NCBI GenBank assembly: GCA_902769525.1
Contig: CACXPG010000002.1
Coordinates: forward strand, 62,001 to 126,000
DNA: 64,000 nucleotides
Source of the DNA: an uncultured Bacteroidia bacterium
GTDB lineage: Bacteria > Bacteroidota > Bacteroidia > Bacteroidales > UBA932
Direction of reading: 5' to 3'
Shown here: positions 17,104 to 25,749 of the stretch, piece by piece
Layout of the letters: each line of letters opens with the position of its first letter
Position numbering within the stretch: position 1 is the first letter of the stretch
The notes under the pieces: generated by a model
The model's input: only the letters and a program-made list of their open reading frames with translations
Told to the model about the DNA's origin: nothing
Database searches by the model: none
Position numbers and translations under genes: made by a program

Positions 17104-18987
17104 TTATTTCTTGCGTCTGAACACCATTTTGGCGTCACACATGCTGTTGAACTTGCGTGCTGCCGTCTTGTACTCGGCATAGCTCTCTTTCGGATACAGT
17201 CCAGCCTTGAAATCCGCCCTGACAACAACGGTCACTATACCGTTCTTTTCAGCGAAAGAAGAGGAGAGGCGGGCAAAGGCGCACTCGATGTTCACGCTCT
17301 TTGGCAGGCCCTCCAGCTCGAATGTGGACGGAATCACCAGAGTTATGGTATCGAGATAAGTGTAGCCGCTTCTGATCCATATATCGTTCTTCCTCTCTCC
17401 CCTCTGCCAGTCAAATCCCCTTCTCAATGGCGTAAGAGGAACAAAGAGCCTGTCAGACGAAGACTCGGCGTAGTCCTTGCAGCTGAATGAATATGAGATA
17501 GATATCTTAGGAACATAAGACTTCCCGAATAACGGATAATCGCCGAAATTGTTGGTGATTCCATCTACCTTAAAAGAATTTGCGGCAACAATAATGTCGG
17601 AGGACAGCCTGTCTGACTGTTCCTTGGGACTCTTGGAGGCAAAGCTCAGCATTGGTTCCACATAATCCAGATACCTGTTCTGGACTACCGAAATGTCTGC
17701 ATCTCCGGTAGAACTGAGGAGTATCTTCACATTATTCTCCTTGCGGCTGAGAGAGTCGGGATAAGATGAACACCGCACCACCTCTCCTCCGTCTTTCTTC
17801 ACGAGAACCACCTGGTGGCCTGCAATGTCTTCGTGCCTGTATCCCAACGGAAGAATAGGATTGGTGCATTCCACCCACAGCGTATCGCCCTTGAATGGTC
17901 CCTCATCCGTCATAGGCACGGCCAGCATAGCGTGGTTCATCTGCCCCACAGATGAAAAGCCCTCGATCAGATCAGCACTGTAGGTATTCACTATATAGTA
18001 GTCGCTTTCCACTCCGCAAACCTTCAGCAAAGCCTTCAGATAGTTGGAAAGGGCCTTGCAGTCTCCGAAACCCGTGCGGACCACCGTAGATACCGGGAAA
18101 GGCTTGTATCCGCCAATTCCAAGCTGAATGCTCACATATCTGGTGGTATTTCTCAGATAATCGTAGAGAACCTTCACTTTCTCAAAGGAATTCTTGCAAG
18201 AAGAGGTCATAGACAGCACCTTCTCCCTGTCCTGGCTGGAGAGGTCCCAAGTGTCGGCCTGAAGATCGTACAGCCAGGAACCTATTTCCTTCCAGCTGCC
18301 CTGCTGCCCCTCTACCTTCGAATACATGAATTCTACTGGAGCGGCATAGACGTTCGGCACCACAGTCAAAAGCCTAGGCATCATCTTCTCGGAAGTGAAG
18401 CCCTTGTAATCATTGCATTTCCAGGTATATACATCGCGAGTGCCCTGCTTGTCGAGGTTTAGCTCAAGATTGGAACTGTACTGTACGCCTGTTCCGGAAG
18501 GTACGCTGATGCTGTATTCCCCTTTTGTCAGCACAACGTCCTCATCAGTAACCGGAATGAAAGAAGGAAAAGTGGTAATTCCCCTTTTGTAGTTGATGGT
18601 GTATTCATACTCAAGCATAAACGGAAACGGAGCAACCGCCTTATAGAAATACACATATGAATCATCTGCAAGATTCTCCGCCAAAGCTCTGTATTCCAGG
18701 TCCTGCTTCTTGATTTTGCGTATAGGCTTACCCGAAGAAGAAGATATAGTGCCGGAGAAAGATACGAGGCTCCTGTCGCTGTCTGTGAAAATGACGATGT
18801 TCGACTGGGAGGAGGCAGACTGCTTGAGCACCAGAACCTTCTTGTACACTGTATAGGTGCCGGATGAAATGCTTTTCATGTCAAAACTCTCCCTGGTTTC
18901 CAGGATATTGGCCCCGTAAATACTGACCTCCTGGCAGAAAGCGTCTAAACATAGAAGCAGAAGCGGTATCAGCAAAAATCTTCTCAT
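17104..18987 (-). CDS. Secreted DUF3857/transglutaminase-like protein with an intact catalytic core
   Basis: A 627-residue protein with a signal peptide. An N-terminal DUF3857 beta domain is followed by a transglutaminase-like core. The Cys of GFGDCKALSNYLKALL and the His of QMNHAMLAVPM are in place, and an acidic residue follows in the WVECTNP strand, so the Cys-His pair of the fold is preserved. It probably acts in the periplasm or on the outer membrane as a protease- or transglutaminase-like enzyme of unknown substrate. It overlaps the upstream paralogue by 4 bp and may be the last gene of the hut transcript. Confidence 0.8.
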   Translation of the reverse strand: MRRFLLIPLLLLCLDAFCQEVSIYGANILETRESFDMKSISSGTYTVYKKVLVLKQSASSQSNIVIFTDSDRSLVSFSGTISSSSGKPIRKIKKQDLEYRALAENLADDSYVYFYKAVAPFPFMLEYEYTINYKRGITTFPSFIPVTDEDVVLTKGEYSISVPSGTGVQYSSNLELNLDKQGTRDVYTWKCNDYKGFTSEKMMPRLLTVVPNVYAAPVEFMYSKVEGQQGSWKEIGSWLYDLQADTWDLSSQDREKVLSMTSSCKNSFEKVKVLYDYLRNTTRYVSIQLGIGGYKPFPVSTVVRTGFGDCKALSNYLKALLKVCGVESDYYIVNTYSADLIEGFSSVGQMNHAMLAVPMTDEGPFKGDTLWVECTNPILPLGYRHEDIAGHQVVLVKKDGGEVVRCSSYPDSLSRKENNVKILLSSTGDADISVVQNRYLDYVEPMLSFASKSPKEQSDRLSSDIIVAANSFKVDGITNNFGDYPLFGKSYVPKISISYSFSCKDYAESSSDRLFVPLTPLRRGFDWQRGERKNDIWIRSGYTYLDTITLVIPSTFELEGLPKSVNIECAFARLSSSFAEKNGIVTVVVRADFKAGLYPKESYAEYKTAARKFNSMCDAKMVFRRKK

Positions 18988-20978
18988 TTCTTCTTAAGCA
19001 CTACGGTTTCATTTTCGGCCTTTATGATCTGCAGCCAGTAGCGGCGGAAATCAGAATAGTCGTGAGGATCTACATACATGTCATTCATCACATAAGTGTA
19101 GAACACTTCCAGAGCGCGGCCATCGCCGCTCAGTTTGTACTCTATTACTGTCTTGCTGTCTGACTTGAGAGGACCGCAGGTAACATTGGATGGCATCTGC
19201 TCAACCTCATAACCATCTGGCAACTCAACTTTTATATGATAAGTTGTAGTTTCGCGATAAGGGAAATCAACAGGAACCCTCCTGGTCTCGGACTTGAAGC
19301 GGCTCTCGCTGTGAATAGTCTCAATGATCGGCTTGAGATAAATCCTGTCCTCGGTGGTCTGCATCTGCTTTTCCGCCTCGATAGTCATTGAGCAGTCCGG
19401 CGAATAAGTGTTCATGTTTTCCGTGCTCAGGTCCACTACAGTGTATGAGTTGTTGTTTTCCCACTTGGAGTAGAAGTCTTCTTTCTTGTCAAAGGAATTG
19501 TAGTATTCTTTCAGGTACATAGACTCCTCTCCGGAGGATGAAACCTTGATAGTTGCGGTCAGAAGACCCTCAGAATCAAGCTTTGCAGCAGCATCATAGG
19601 AGGTTTCGTTCTTGGTCAGACCCGTAATGTCCAGCCAAGGTCTAGAGCTCTTGTCCTTGGAAATCTGGCGGGCCTTAGGCACGAGGAACATAACCGGGAA
19701 TATGTTTGCATACCCGTTGGGAGAAGCCGCGTCCAGCATCAGCACATCCCCTTTTTCCGACGCCACTTTCAGGATGAAGGTGTCAAAGGCGTCCGTAGAA
19801 ACATGGTCGTCATAAAGTTCTCCATTGCTTCGCAGCTTGATAACAACCGGAGTAACTGTGAACCCGGCGTACTTCAATGCGTTGCCTACAAGAGCGTTAA
19901 TATCCGCATTGCTGCCAGAAGCCTCTTTCAGCACAGTGGATGCAGACCTAGGAATGAGCCTTACAGACTTGTCCCATTTGACTTTGTCGGCAACCAGATT
20001 GCGTATTGCAATAACCTTGTCAGTGAAAGATTTGTCCGAATCCTTGATCGGGTCCACTTCCTTTTTGAATTTGCAGCCGGATTCAATTTCTGTAAATATA
20101 TTACTGTCAAACAACTGCTTGTCTACATCTGTCCACTTTGATGCAAAGTTCTTTGGAAGCTGACCCGGAATCTGGATGGAACGCAACTCGTAAGAGACGG
20201 TGCTGAAGAACTGGCTGATGCAGTATATGTTGCTCTCAGCCTTTAAAGCAGGTACATTCAACGCCTTGTAATTGGCAACAACTGCATTGTAATCCACAGT
20301 GGCACCGTGACCGGTCACAACAGACTTGGTCTCAAAAGACTGGTTCATGGAGATAAGCTTGGCTCCCCTGCTGAGAGCATTGTATTTCAGCCATTCAGGA
20401 TAAATGACCTTGGCCTCCATGCAATTTGTCGGAATCGTACCCTGGCAAGTTATGTCACCGATATCCCAGAAATGCTTGTTCAGCCTCTCGTAAGTAACTT
20501 CTATAACAGAACCTACCTTAACATTCTGGGCCGAGAAACTGATTCGCTTGGCATGGTCTGAATACTTTTGGTCAAAGATGAACTCCTTGCCCATCTTGGT
20601 CTTCACCACCTTCCCGTTCTCCCAGTTGTAGGTTATCACCTTGATTTCGTGAATTTTCTCGCTCATTTCCCCGTCTGTGCGGTAAAGCAGTTCAAAATCG
20701 CCGATGTCCTTGGCAGACTCCTTCAGTACCTTGAACCTGTAGCGGTTTACCTTCTTCATGTAGAAATCTCCAGACGGAGCCAGGTAGACATTGCGTTCCA
20801 GATACTTGTAGATAACCACGGCATCCGCAGACGTATCCGGAGCATAGGTTGTCATTTTAACCTCCTCTTCCGAAACAGAATCGAATTTAGGGTTGAACTT
20901 GATAATCTGGGAATAGGACAAATTACATCCCAGCACCATCAAAGCAGCCATAAACGGAACAATACAAAATCGTTTCAT
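18984..20978 (-). CDS. Secreted DUF3857 protein with a degenerate transglutaminase core
   Basis: This 664-residue paralogue of the next gene has a signal peptide containing a Cys (MVLGCNLSYS), so it could be a lipoprotein. DUF3857 covers about residues 60-240. A transglutaminase-like region begins near 330. The position of the catalytic Cys reads SGSNADINALVGNALKYAG with no Cys, and the His strand reads FDTFILKV with no His, so the enzyme core looks dead. It starts only 12 bp after hutI and ends in a 4-bp overlap with the intact paralogue. A partner or scaffold role for the active one is an inference. Confidence 0.8.
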   Translation of the reverse strand: MKRFCIVPFMAALMVLGCNLSYSQIIKFNPKFDSVSEEEVKMTTYAPDTSADAVVIYKYLERNVYLAPSGDFYMKKVNRYRFKVLKESAKDIGDFELLYRTDGEMSEKIHEIKVITYNWENGKVVKTKMGKEFIFDQKYSDHAKRISFSAQNVKVGSVIEVTYERLNKHFWDIGDITCQGTIPTNCMEAKVIYPEWLKYNALSRGAKLISMNQSFETKSVVTGHGATVDYNAVVANYKALNVPALKAESNIYCISQFFSTVSYELRSIQIPGQLPKNFASKWTDVDKQLFDSNIFTEIESGCKFKKEVDPIKDSDKSFTDKVIAIRNLVADKVKWDKSVRLIPRSASTVLKEASGSNADINALVGNALKYAGFTVTPVVIKLRSNGELYDDHVSTDAFDTFILKVASEKGDVLMLDAASPNGYANIFPVMFLVPKARQISKDKSSRPWLDITGLTKNETSYDAAAKLDSEGLLTATIKVSSSGEESMYLKEYYNSFDKKEDFYSKWENNNSYTVVDLSTENMNTYSPDCSMTIEAEKQMQTTEDRIYLKPIIETIHSESRFKSETRRVPVDFPYRETTTYHIKVELPDGYEVEQMPSNVTCGPLKSDSKTVIEYKLSGDGRALEVFYTYVMNDMYVDPHDYSDFRRYWLQIIKAENETVVLKKK

Positions 20979-20990
20979 AATGTCAACTAT

Positions 20991-22217
20991 TTAATACAAT
21001 ACTCGGTCTATGAACGGAGTGTGATGGAAGTAAGGGATGAAGCCAAGTTCCATCACTTTATTCGTCACGATGAAGGCCGCTTTCTTGCCTACCGTCACCG
21101 AACCCGCCACCTTCTCGCATCCCATGGCACAGGCGGCGTTGATGGTGCAGGCGTTGAAGCTCTGCTCAGGGGTCAGCCTCATCTTGATGCACCCGAGGGC
21201 CATCACGAATCTCATGTCGCAGGACGGGGAAGAACCTGGATTGCAGTCAGATGCCAAAGCCACAGGAAGGCCTGCCCTGACATAGTCCTTAGCCCTGCCA
21301 TACGGCATTCCAAGGAAGAAGGAGGCTCCAGGAAGCATCAGCGGCATCGTGTCTGAATTGCGGAGAACCTCCATCTCCACGTCAGTTGTCCTTTCCAGAT
21401 GGTCCACGGAAACCGCATTGTACTTCACCCCTACCTGCACTCCGCCACTTACGGCAAGCTCGTTGGCGTGGATCTTAGGCCTCATACCGTATAGCATTCC
21501 AGCCTTCAAAATGCGGTCTGTCTGCTCCACGGTGAAGAAACCCTCGTCGCAGAAGACATCCACGAAATCTGCCAGGTTTTCTGAAGCTACAGCGGGTATC
21601 ATCTCCTTGCAGACAAGGTCTACATACTCATCCTGCCTTCCCCTGTACTCCCTGCCGACGGCATGGGCTCCCAGGAAGGTGGATTTTATGGTTACAGGGT
21701 ATTTCTCCTTCAGGCGCTTGATCACGCGGAGCATCTTCAGTTCATCCTCTGTCCTGAGGCCGTAGCCGCTCTTTATCTCCATAGTCAGAGTGCCTTTGGA
21801 AATCATCTCCTCCAGACGCCGGGATGCCTGCTCAAACAGTTCGTCTTCGCTTGTATTGTGCAGAAGGTCAGCGGAATTGAGGATTCCACCTCCCCTTTTT
21901 GCTATCTCTTCGTAACTCAGGCCATTGATCTTATCCACAAACTCCTGCTGGCGGTCTCCGGCATATACTATATGGGTATGGGCATCGCAGAAAGCCGGCA
22001 TAAGCATCTTTCCGGAAAGGTCCATCATCTCCATCCCGGAAGGAATCTCTCCAAGAGTGGACATCGGTCCAAAGGAGTCTATCTTTCCGTCCTTGACCAG
22101 AAGCCAGGCATTGTCCAGAGTCTGGACGCTGTCCATTTCCTTGCCGCAGAGTCTTCTGACTCCCGCAGGCAGCACTCCAACTATTCTCCCGATGTTTACC
22201 AGCAGCGTATCTTTCAT
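20991..22217 (-). CDS. hutI: Imidazolonepropionase HutI
   Basis: HutI hydrolyses 4-imidazolone-5-propionate to formiminoglutamate, the third step of histidine degradation. This 408-residue amidohydrolase has the metal motif DAHTHIVYAGDR, the substrate-region GLSYEEIAKRGGGI, and the later DEGFFTVEQ, KIHANEL and SDCNPGSSP segments typical of HutI. It is 4 bp downstream of hutH and 12 bp upstream of the DUF3857 gene. Confidence 0.95.
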   Translation of the reverse strand: MKDTLLVNIGRIVGVLPAGVRRLCGKEMDSVQTLDNAWLLVKDGKIDSFGPMSTLGEIPSGMEMMDLSGKMLMPAFCDAHTHIVYAGDRQQEFVDKINGLSYEEIAKRGGGILNSADLLHNTSEDELFEQASRRLEEMISKGTLTMEIKSGYGLRTEDELKMLRVIKRLKEKYPVTIKSTFLGAHAVGREYRGRQDEYVDLVCKEMIPAVASENLADFVDVFCDEGFFTVEQTDRILKAGMLYGMRPKIHANELAVSGGVQVGVKYNAVSVDHLERTTDVEMEVLRNSDTMPLMLPGASFFLGMPYGRAKDYVRAGLPVALASDCNPGSSPSCDMRFVMALGCIKMRLTPEQSFNACTINAACAMGCEKVAGSVTVGKKAAFIVTNKVMELGFIPYFHHTPFIDRVLY

Positions 22218-22221
22218 TATA

Positions 22222-23706
22222 CTAGTTTCTTATGAATTCAACAGACTTCTCTATCAGCGGATGCATATATGTATCTTTCTCAAGGAAAGGCACTTGCTTA
22301 CGGTAATCCGCCAAGATGCCTTCAATGACAGGAGACGAAACTTCGCCTGAAATCTTGTGCCTCAGATCAAGAGCCTGGGCGGCGTTGAAAAGTTCAATGG
22401 CCAGTACCCTCTCGGTATTCTCCACTACCCTGACCAGCTTGGTGGCGGCATTGGCTCCCATGCTCACGTGATCTTCCTGACCCTGTGAAGACGGGATGGA
22501 ATCTGCAGAAGCCGGCCAGCAAAGCCCCTTGTTCTGGCTCACGATGGAAGCGGCGGTGTACTGCGGAATCATGAATCCGCTGTTCAGGCCGCTCTCCGGC
22601 GCCAGGAACTGCGGCAGCCCCCTCTGACCTGAAATAAGCTTGTATGTTCTTCTTTCAGAGATATTTGCAAGTTCGCTCATCGCGATAGCCAGAGTATCCA
22701 TAGGAATTGCGATAGGCTCTCCGTGGAAATTCCCCGCGGAAATTATCATATCTTCGTCAGGAAAAACGTTAGGGTTGTCGGTTGCACTGTTTATCTCGTT
22801 GTCAATCACGCTCTCCACATAACGGATGTTATCCTTGACAGCTCCGTGAACCTGCGGGATGCACCTGAACGAATAAGGGTCCTGAACGTGTTTCTTAGGC
22901 ATCGCGATAAGCTTGCTGCCCTCCAGCAAAGACATAAACCTTTCAGCGGTATCTATTTGTCCCCGATGACGCCTCAGTCTGTGTGTCAGAGGATAGAACG
23001 GCTCGATCCTGCCGTCGTAAGCCTCAAGGCTCATGGCCCCTATCCTGTCTGCCCACAGGCTGAGCCTATGGCACTGGATCAGAGACCATACGGCGTGAGC
23101 GCTCATGAACTGGGTTCCGTTCAGAAGGGCCAGACCCTCCTTGCTCTGCAGTCTGATAGGCTCCCATCCCATAATAGAGAGAACCTCTGCACTCGGCATA
23201 GTCTTTCCCTTGTAAACCACTTCACCAAGACCAAGCAGCGGCAGAGACAGATGCGCCAGCGGAGCCAGGTCTCCAGATGCTCCAAGGGAACCCTGCTGGT
23301 ATACAACCGGCAGGATATCGTTATTGAACATGTCTATAAGCCTCTGGACTGTAACCAGCTGAGCTCCAGAATGTCCGTATGACAGGCACTGCACTTTCAG
23401 AAGCAGCATCAGCTTTACGATTTCGGGCCTTACCTTCTCGCCTATTCCGCAGGCGTGGCTTACAACCAGATTGTACTGCAGCTGACTCAGCTGGTCTTCC
23501 TGGATGGTCACATTGCAAAGAGAACCGAAACCGGTTGTAACTCCATACACCGGACGGCCGATGTCCTCCATCTTGCTGTCCAGATATTTGCGGCATTTGA
23601 CAATTGCCTGTTCAGCTTCCTCAGACAAGGAAAGCGTCATTTTTTTGTCTATTATTTCCTGCACTCTCTCCAGGGAGAGATGGTCGAATGATATCTTGTG
23701 TTCCAT
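22222..23706 (-). CDS. hutH: Histidine ammonia-lyase HutH
   Basis: HutH deaminates L-histidine to urocanate in the cytoplasm. The MIO prosthetic group forms from Ala143-Ser144-Gly145 in QQGSLGASGDLAPLAH. The N-terminal YGVTTGFGSL substrate loop and later SSQGQEDHVSMGANAA stretch are also canonical. The length of 494 residues is normal. It lies 3 bp from hutU and 4 bp from hutI in a compact operon. Confidence 0.96.
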   Translation of the reverse strand: MEHKISFDHLSLERVQEIIDKKMTLSLSEEAEQAIVKCRKYLDSKMEDIGRPVYGVTTGFGSLCNVTIQEDQLSQLQYNLVVSHACGIGEKVRPEIVKLMLLLKVQCLSYGHSGAQLVTVQRLIDMFNNDILPVVYQQGSLGASGDLAPLAHLSLPLLGLGEVVYKGKTMPSAEVLSIMGWEPIRLQSKEGLALLNGTQFMSAHAVWSLIQCHRLSLWADRIGAMSLEAYDGRIEPFYPLTHRLRRHRGQIDTAERFMSLLEGSKLIAMPKKHVQDPYSFRCIPQVHGAVKDNIRYVESVIDNEINSATDNPNVFPDEDMIISAGNFHGEPIAIPMDTLAIAMSELANISERRTYKLISGQRGLPQFLAPESGLNSGFMIPQYTAASIVSQNKGLCWPASADSIPSSQGQEDHVSMGANAATKLVRVVENTERVLAIELFNAAQALDLRHKISGEVSSPVIEGILADYRKQVPFLEKDTYMHPLIEKSVEFIRN

Positions 23707-23709
23707 AAA

Positions 23710-25734
23710 CTAGATGTTTTTCAAAGTCTCGTCCAACAAAGAGTCGTCTGCATGGTTAGGCATTGTAACCTTCAGGGAAGGAGTGCGCTGCATCTCTCTT
23801 CTGATAGCGTCCTCGGCTCCCTTGTTACGTGCCCAGCTGCGGCGGGCAATACCGTTGTTCACATCCCAGTGAAGCATTTCCCTGATGTGACGGGCAGAGT
23901 CCTCGCTTCCGTCTATAACCATTCCGAAGCCGCCATTTATGACTTCACCCCAGCCGACTCCGCCGCCGTTGTGGATTGATACCCAGGTAGCTCCGCGGAA
24001 GCCGTCACCAATTACGTTCTGCACTGCCATATCGGCTGTGAACTGGCTGCCGTCATAGATGTTGGAAGTCTCGCGGAAAGGAGAGTCCGTTCCGGATACA
24101 TCGTGATGGTCTCTTCCCAGAACTATCGGAGCCTTGATTTCTCCCTTTCTGATGGCATCGTTGAACTTGAGGGCTATGGTTGTTCTGCCGATGGCGTCCG
24201 CATATAGGATACGAGCCTGGGAGCCAACGACAAGATGGTTTCTTCCGGCCTCCTCAATCCAGTGGATATTGTCCAGCATCTGCATCTTTATGTCGTCCGT
24301 AGCGGTCCTGGATTCCTCCATAAGAGCCTCAACCGCAAGGGCATCGCTCTTTGCAAGGTCCTCAGGATCCTCGCTCATGCATACCCAGCGGAACGGGCCG
24401 AAACCATAGTCAAAGTAGAGAGGGCCCATAATGTCCTGAACGTATGAAGGATAACGGAAAGTGCCGTCGGCTTTCAAGACATCTGCACCTGCCCTTGAAG
24501 ACTCCAGAAGGAAGGCGTTGCCATAGTCGAAGAAATACATTCCCTTGCCGCTGAGGCGGTTGATTGCTGCTATCTGCCTTCTCAGCGATGCCTGGACGGC
24601 CTCCTTGAACCTCTCAGGCTCCTCAGCCATCATCTTCTGGCTTTCCTCCAGAGAATAACCCACAGGATAGTAGCCGCCGGCCCAAGGGTTGTGGAGCGAA
24701 GTCTGGTCAGAACCTATATCTACCTTTATATTGTCATCGGCGAGCCTTTCCCAAAGGTCAACCACATTGCCGACGTAGGCAAGGGAAACGGTCTCTTTGC
24801 CGGTTGTGGCCTTCTTTATCCTTGTTATAAGTTCATCCAGATTGTCGTGAAGTTCATCCACCCAGCCCTGCTCGTAGCGCTTTCTTGCGGCCTTTGGGTT
24901 GATTTCAGCGGTAACGCTCACTACGCCTGCGATGTTACCGGCCTTAGGCTGGGCGCCGGACATTCCGCCAAGACCGGCGGTAATGAACAGCATACCTGCC
25001 ATATTCTCGCGGGTGCCTTCTATTCCCCTCTTCTTGAGCTGCATGCGGGCGGCGTTCATTACGGTGATTGTGGTTCCGTGAACGATACCCTGAGGGCCGA
25101 TATACATATATGAACCTGCGGTCATCTGCCCGTACTGGCTAACGCCCAGAGCGTTGAACCTCTCCCAGTCATCCGGCTTGGAGTAGTTGGGGATAACCAT
25201 TCCGTTGGTGACAACCACTCTCGGAGCGTCCTTGTGGCTAGGGAAAAGCCCCATAGGATGGCCGGAATACATGCTCAGGGTCTGCTCCTCGGTCATAGTT
25301 GCAAGATACTGCATCGTAAGCCTGTACTGTGCCCAGTTCTGGAAGATGGCACCGTTTCCTCCGTAAATGATGAGCTCGTGCGGATGCTGGGCCACCCTCT
25401 CGTCCAGGTTGTTCTGGATCATTGCCATTATGGCGGCAGCCTGGCGGCATTTGCAAGGATACTCGTCTATAGGCCTTGCATATATCTTGTAGTCAGGACG
25501 GAAGCGGTACATATAGATTCTTCCGTAATCCTTGAGCTCCTTGGCAAACTCGGGCGCCAGGGTTGCGTGGAACTCCTTAGGAAAATATCTGAGGGCATTC
25601 CTCAGAGCCAGCTTCTTCTGGGCGGGAGTCAGGATATCCTTGCGCTTTGGTGCGTGGTTGATATTTGTGTCGTATGGCTTTGGCTCCGGCAGCGTAGCCG
25701 GTATTCCAGCCAATATCTCTTCCTTGAATGTCAT
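23710..25734 (-). CDS. hutU: Urocanate hydratase HutU, long form
   Basis: HutU converts urocanate to imidazolonepropionate using tightly bound NAD+. The 674-residue length is that of the longer type also found in animals, rather than the ~555-residue proteobacterial form. Recognisable stretches are GGNGAIFQNWAQYRL, SGHPMGLFPSH, GLGGMSGAQPKAGNIAG (NAD region) and FRWVCMSEDPED with the conserved Cys. It lies between ftcD (15 bp) and hutH (3 bp). Confidence 0.95.
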   Translation of the reverse strand: MTFKEEILAGIPATLPEPKPYDTNINHAPKRKDILTPAQKKLALRNALRYFPKEFHATLAPEFAKELKDYGRIYMYRFRPDYKIYARPIDEYPCKCRQAAAIMAMIQNNLDERVAQHPHELIIYGGNGAIFQNWAQYRLTMQYLATMTEEQTLSMYSGHPMGLFPSHKDAPRVVVTNGMVIPNYSKPDDWERFNALGVSQYGQMTAGSYMYIGPQGIVHGTTITVMNAARMQLKKRGIEGTRENMAGMLFITAGLGGMSGAQPKAGNIAGVVSVTAEINPKAARKRYEQGWVDELHDNLDELITRIKKATTGKETVSLAYVGNVVDLWERLADDNIKVDIGSDQTSLHNPWAGGYYPVGYSLEESQKMMAEEPERFKEAVQASLRRQIAAINRLSGKGMYFFDYGNAFLLESSRAGADVLKADGTFRYPSYVQDIMGPLYFDYGFGPFRWVCMSEDPEDLAKSDALAVEALMEESRTATDDIKMQMLDNIHWIEEAGRNHLVVGSQARILYADAIGRTTIALKFNDAIRKGEIKAPIVLGRDHHDVSGTDSPFRETSNIYDGSQFTADMAVQNVIGDGFRGATWVSIHNGGGVGWGEVINGGFGMVIDGSEDSARHIREMLHWDVNNGIARRSWARNKGAEDAIRREMQRTPSLKVTMPNHADDSLLDETLKNI

Positions 25735-25749
25735 GTTATTCAGTATTAT

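Noticed and set aside
19803-21356. Plus-strand open frames across the DUF3857 and hutI genes
   Set aside because: They are antisense shadows of well-supported minus-strand genes and have no recognisable motif or start context.
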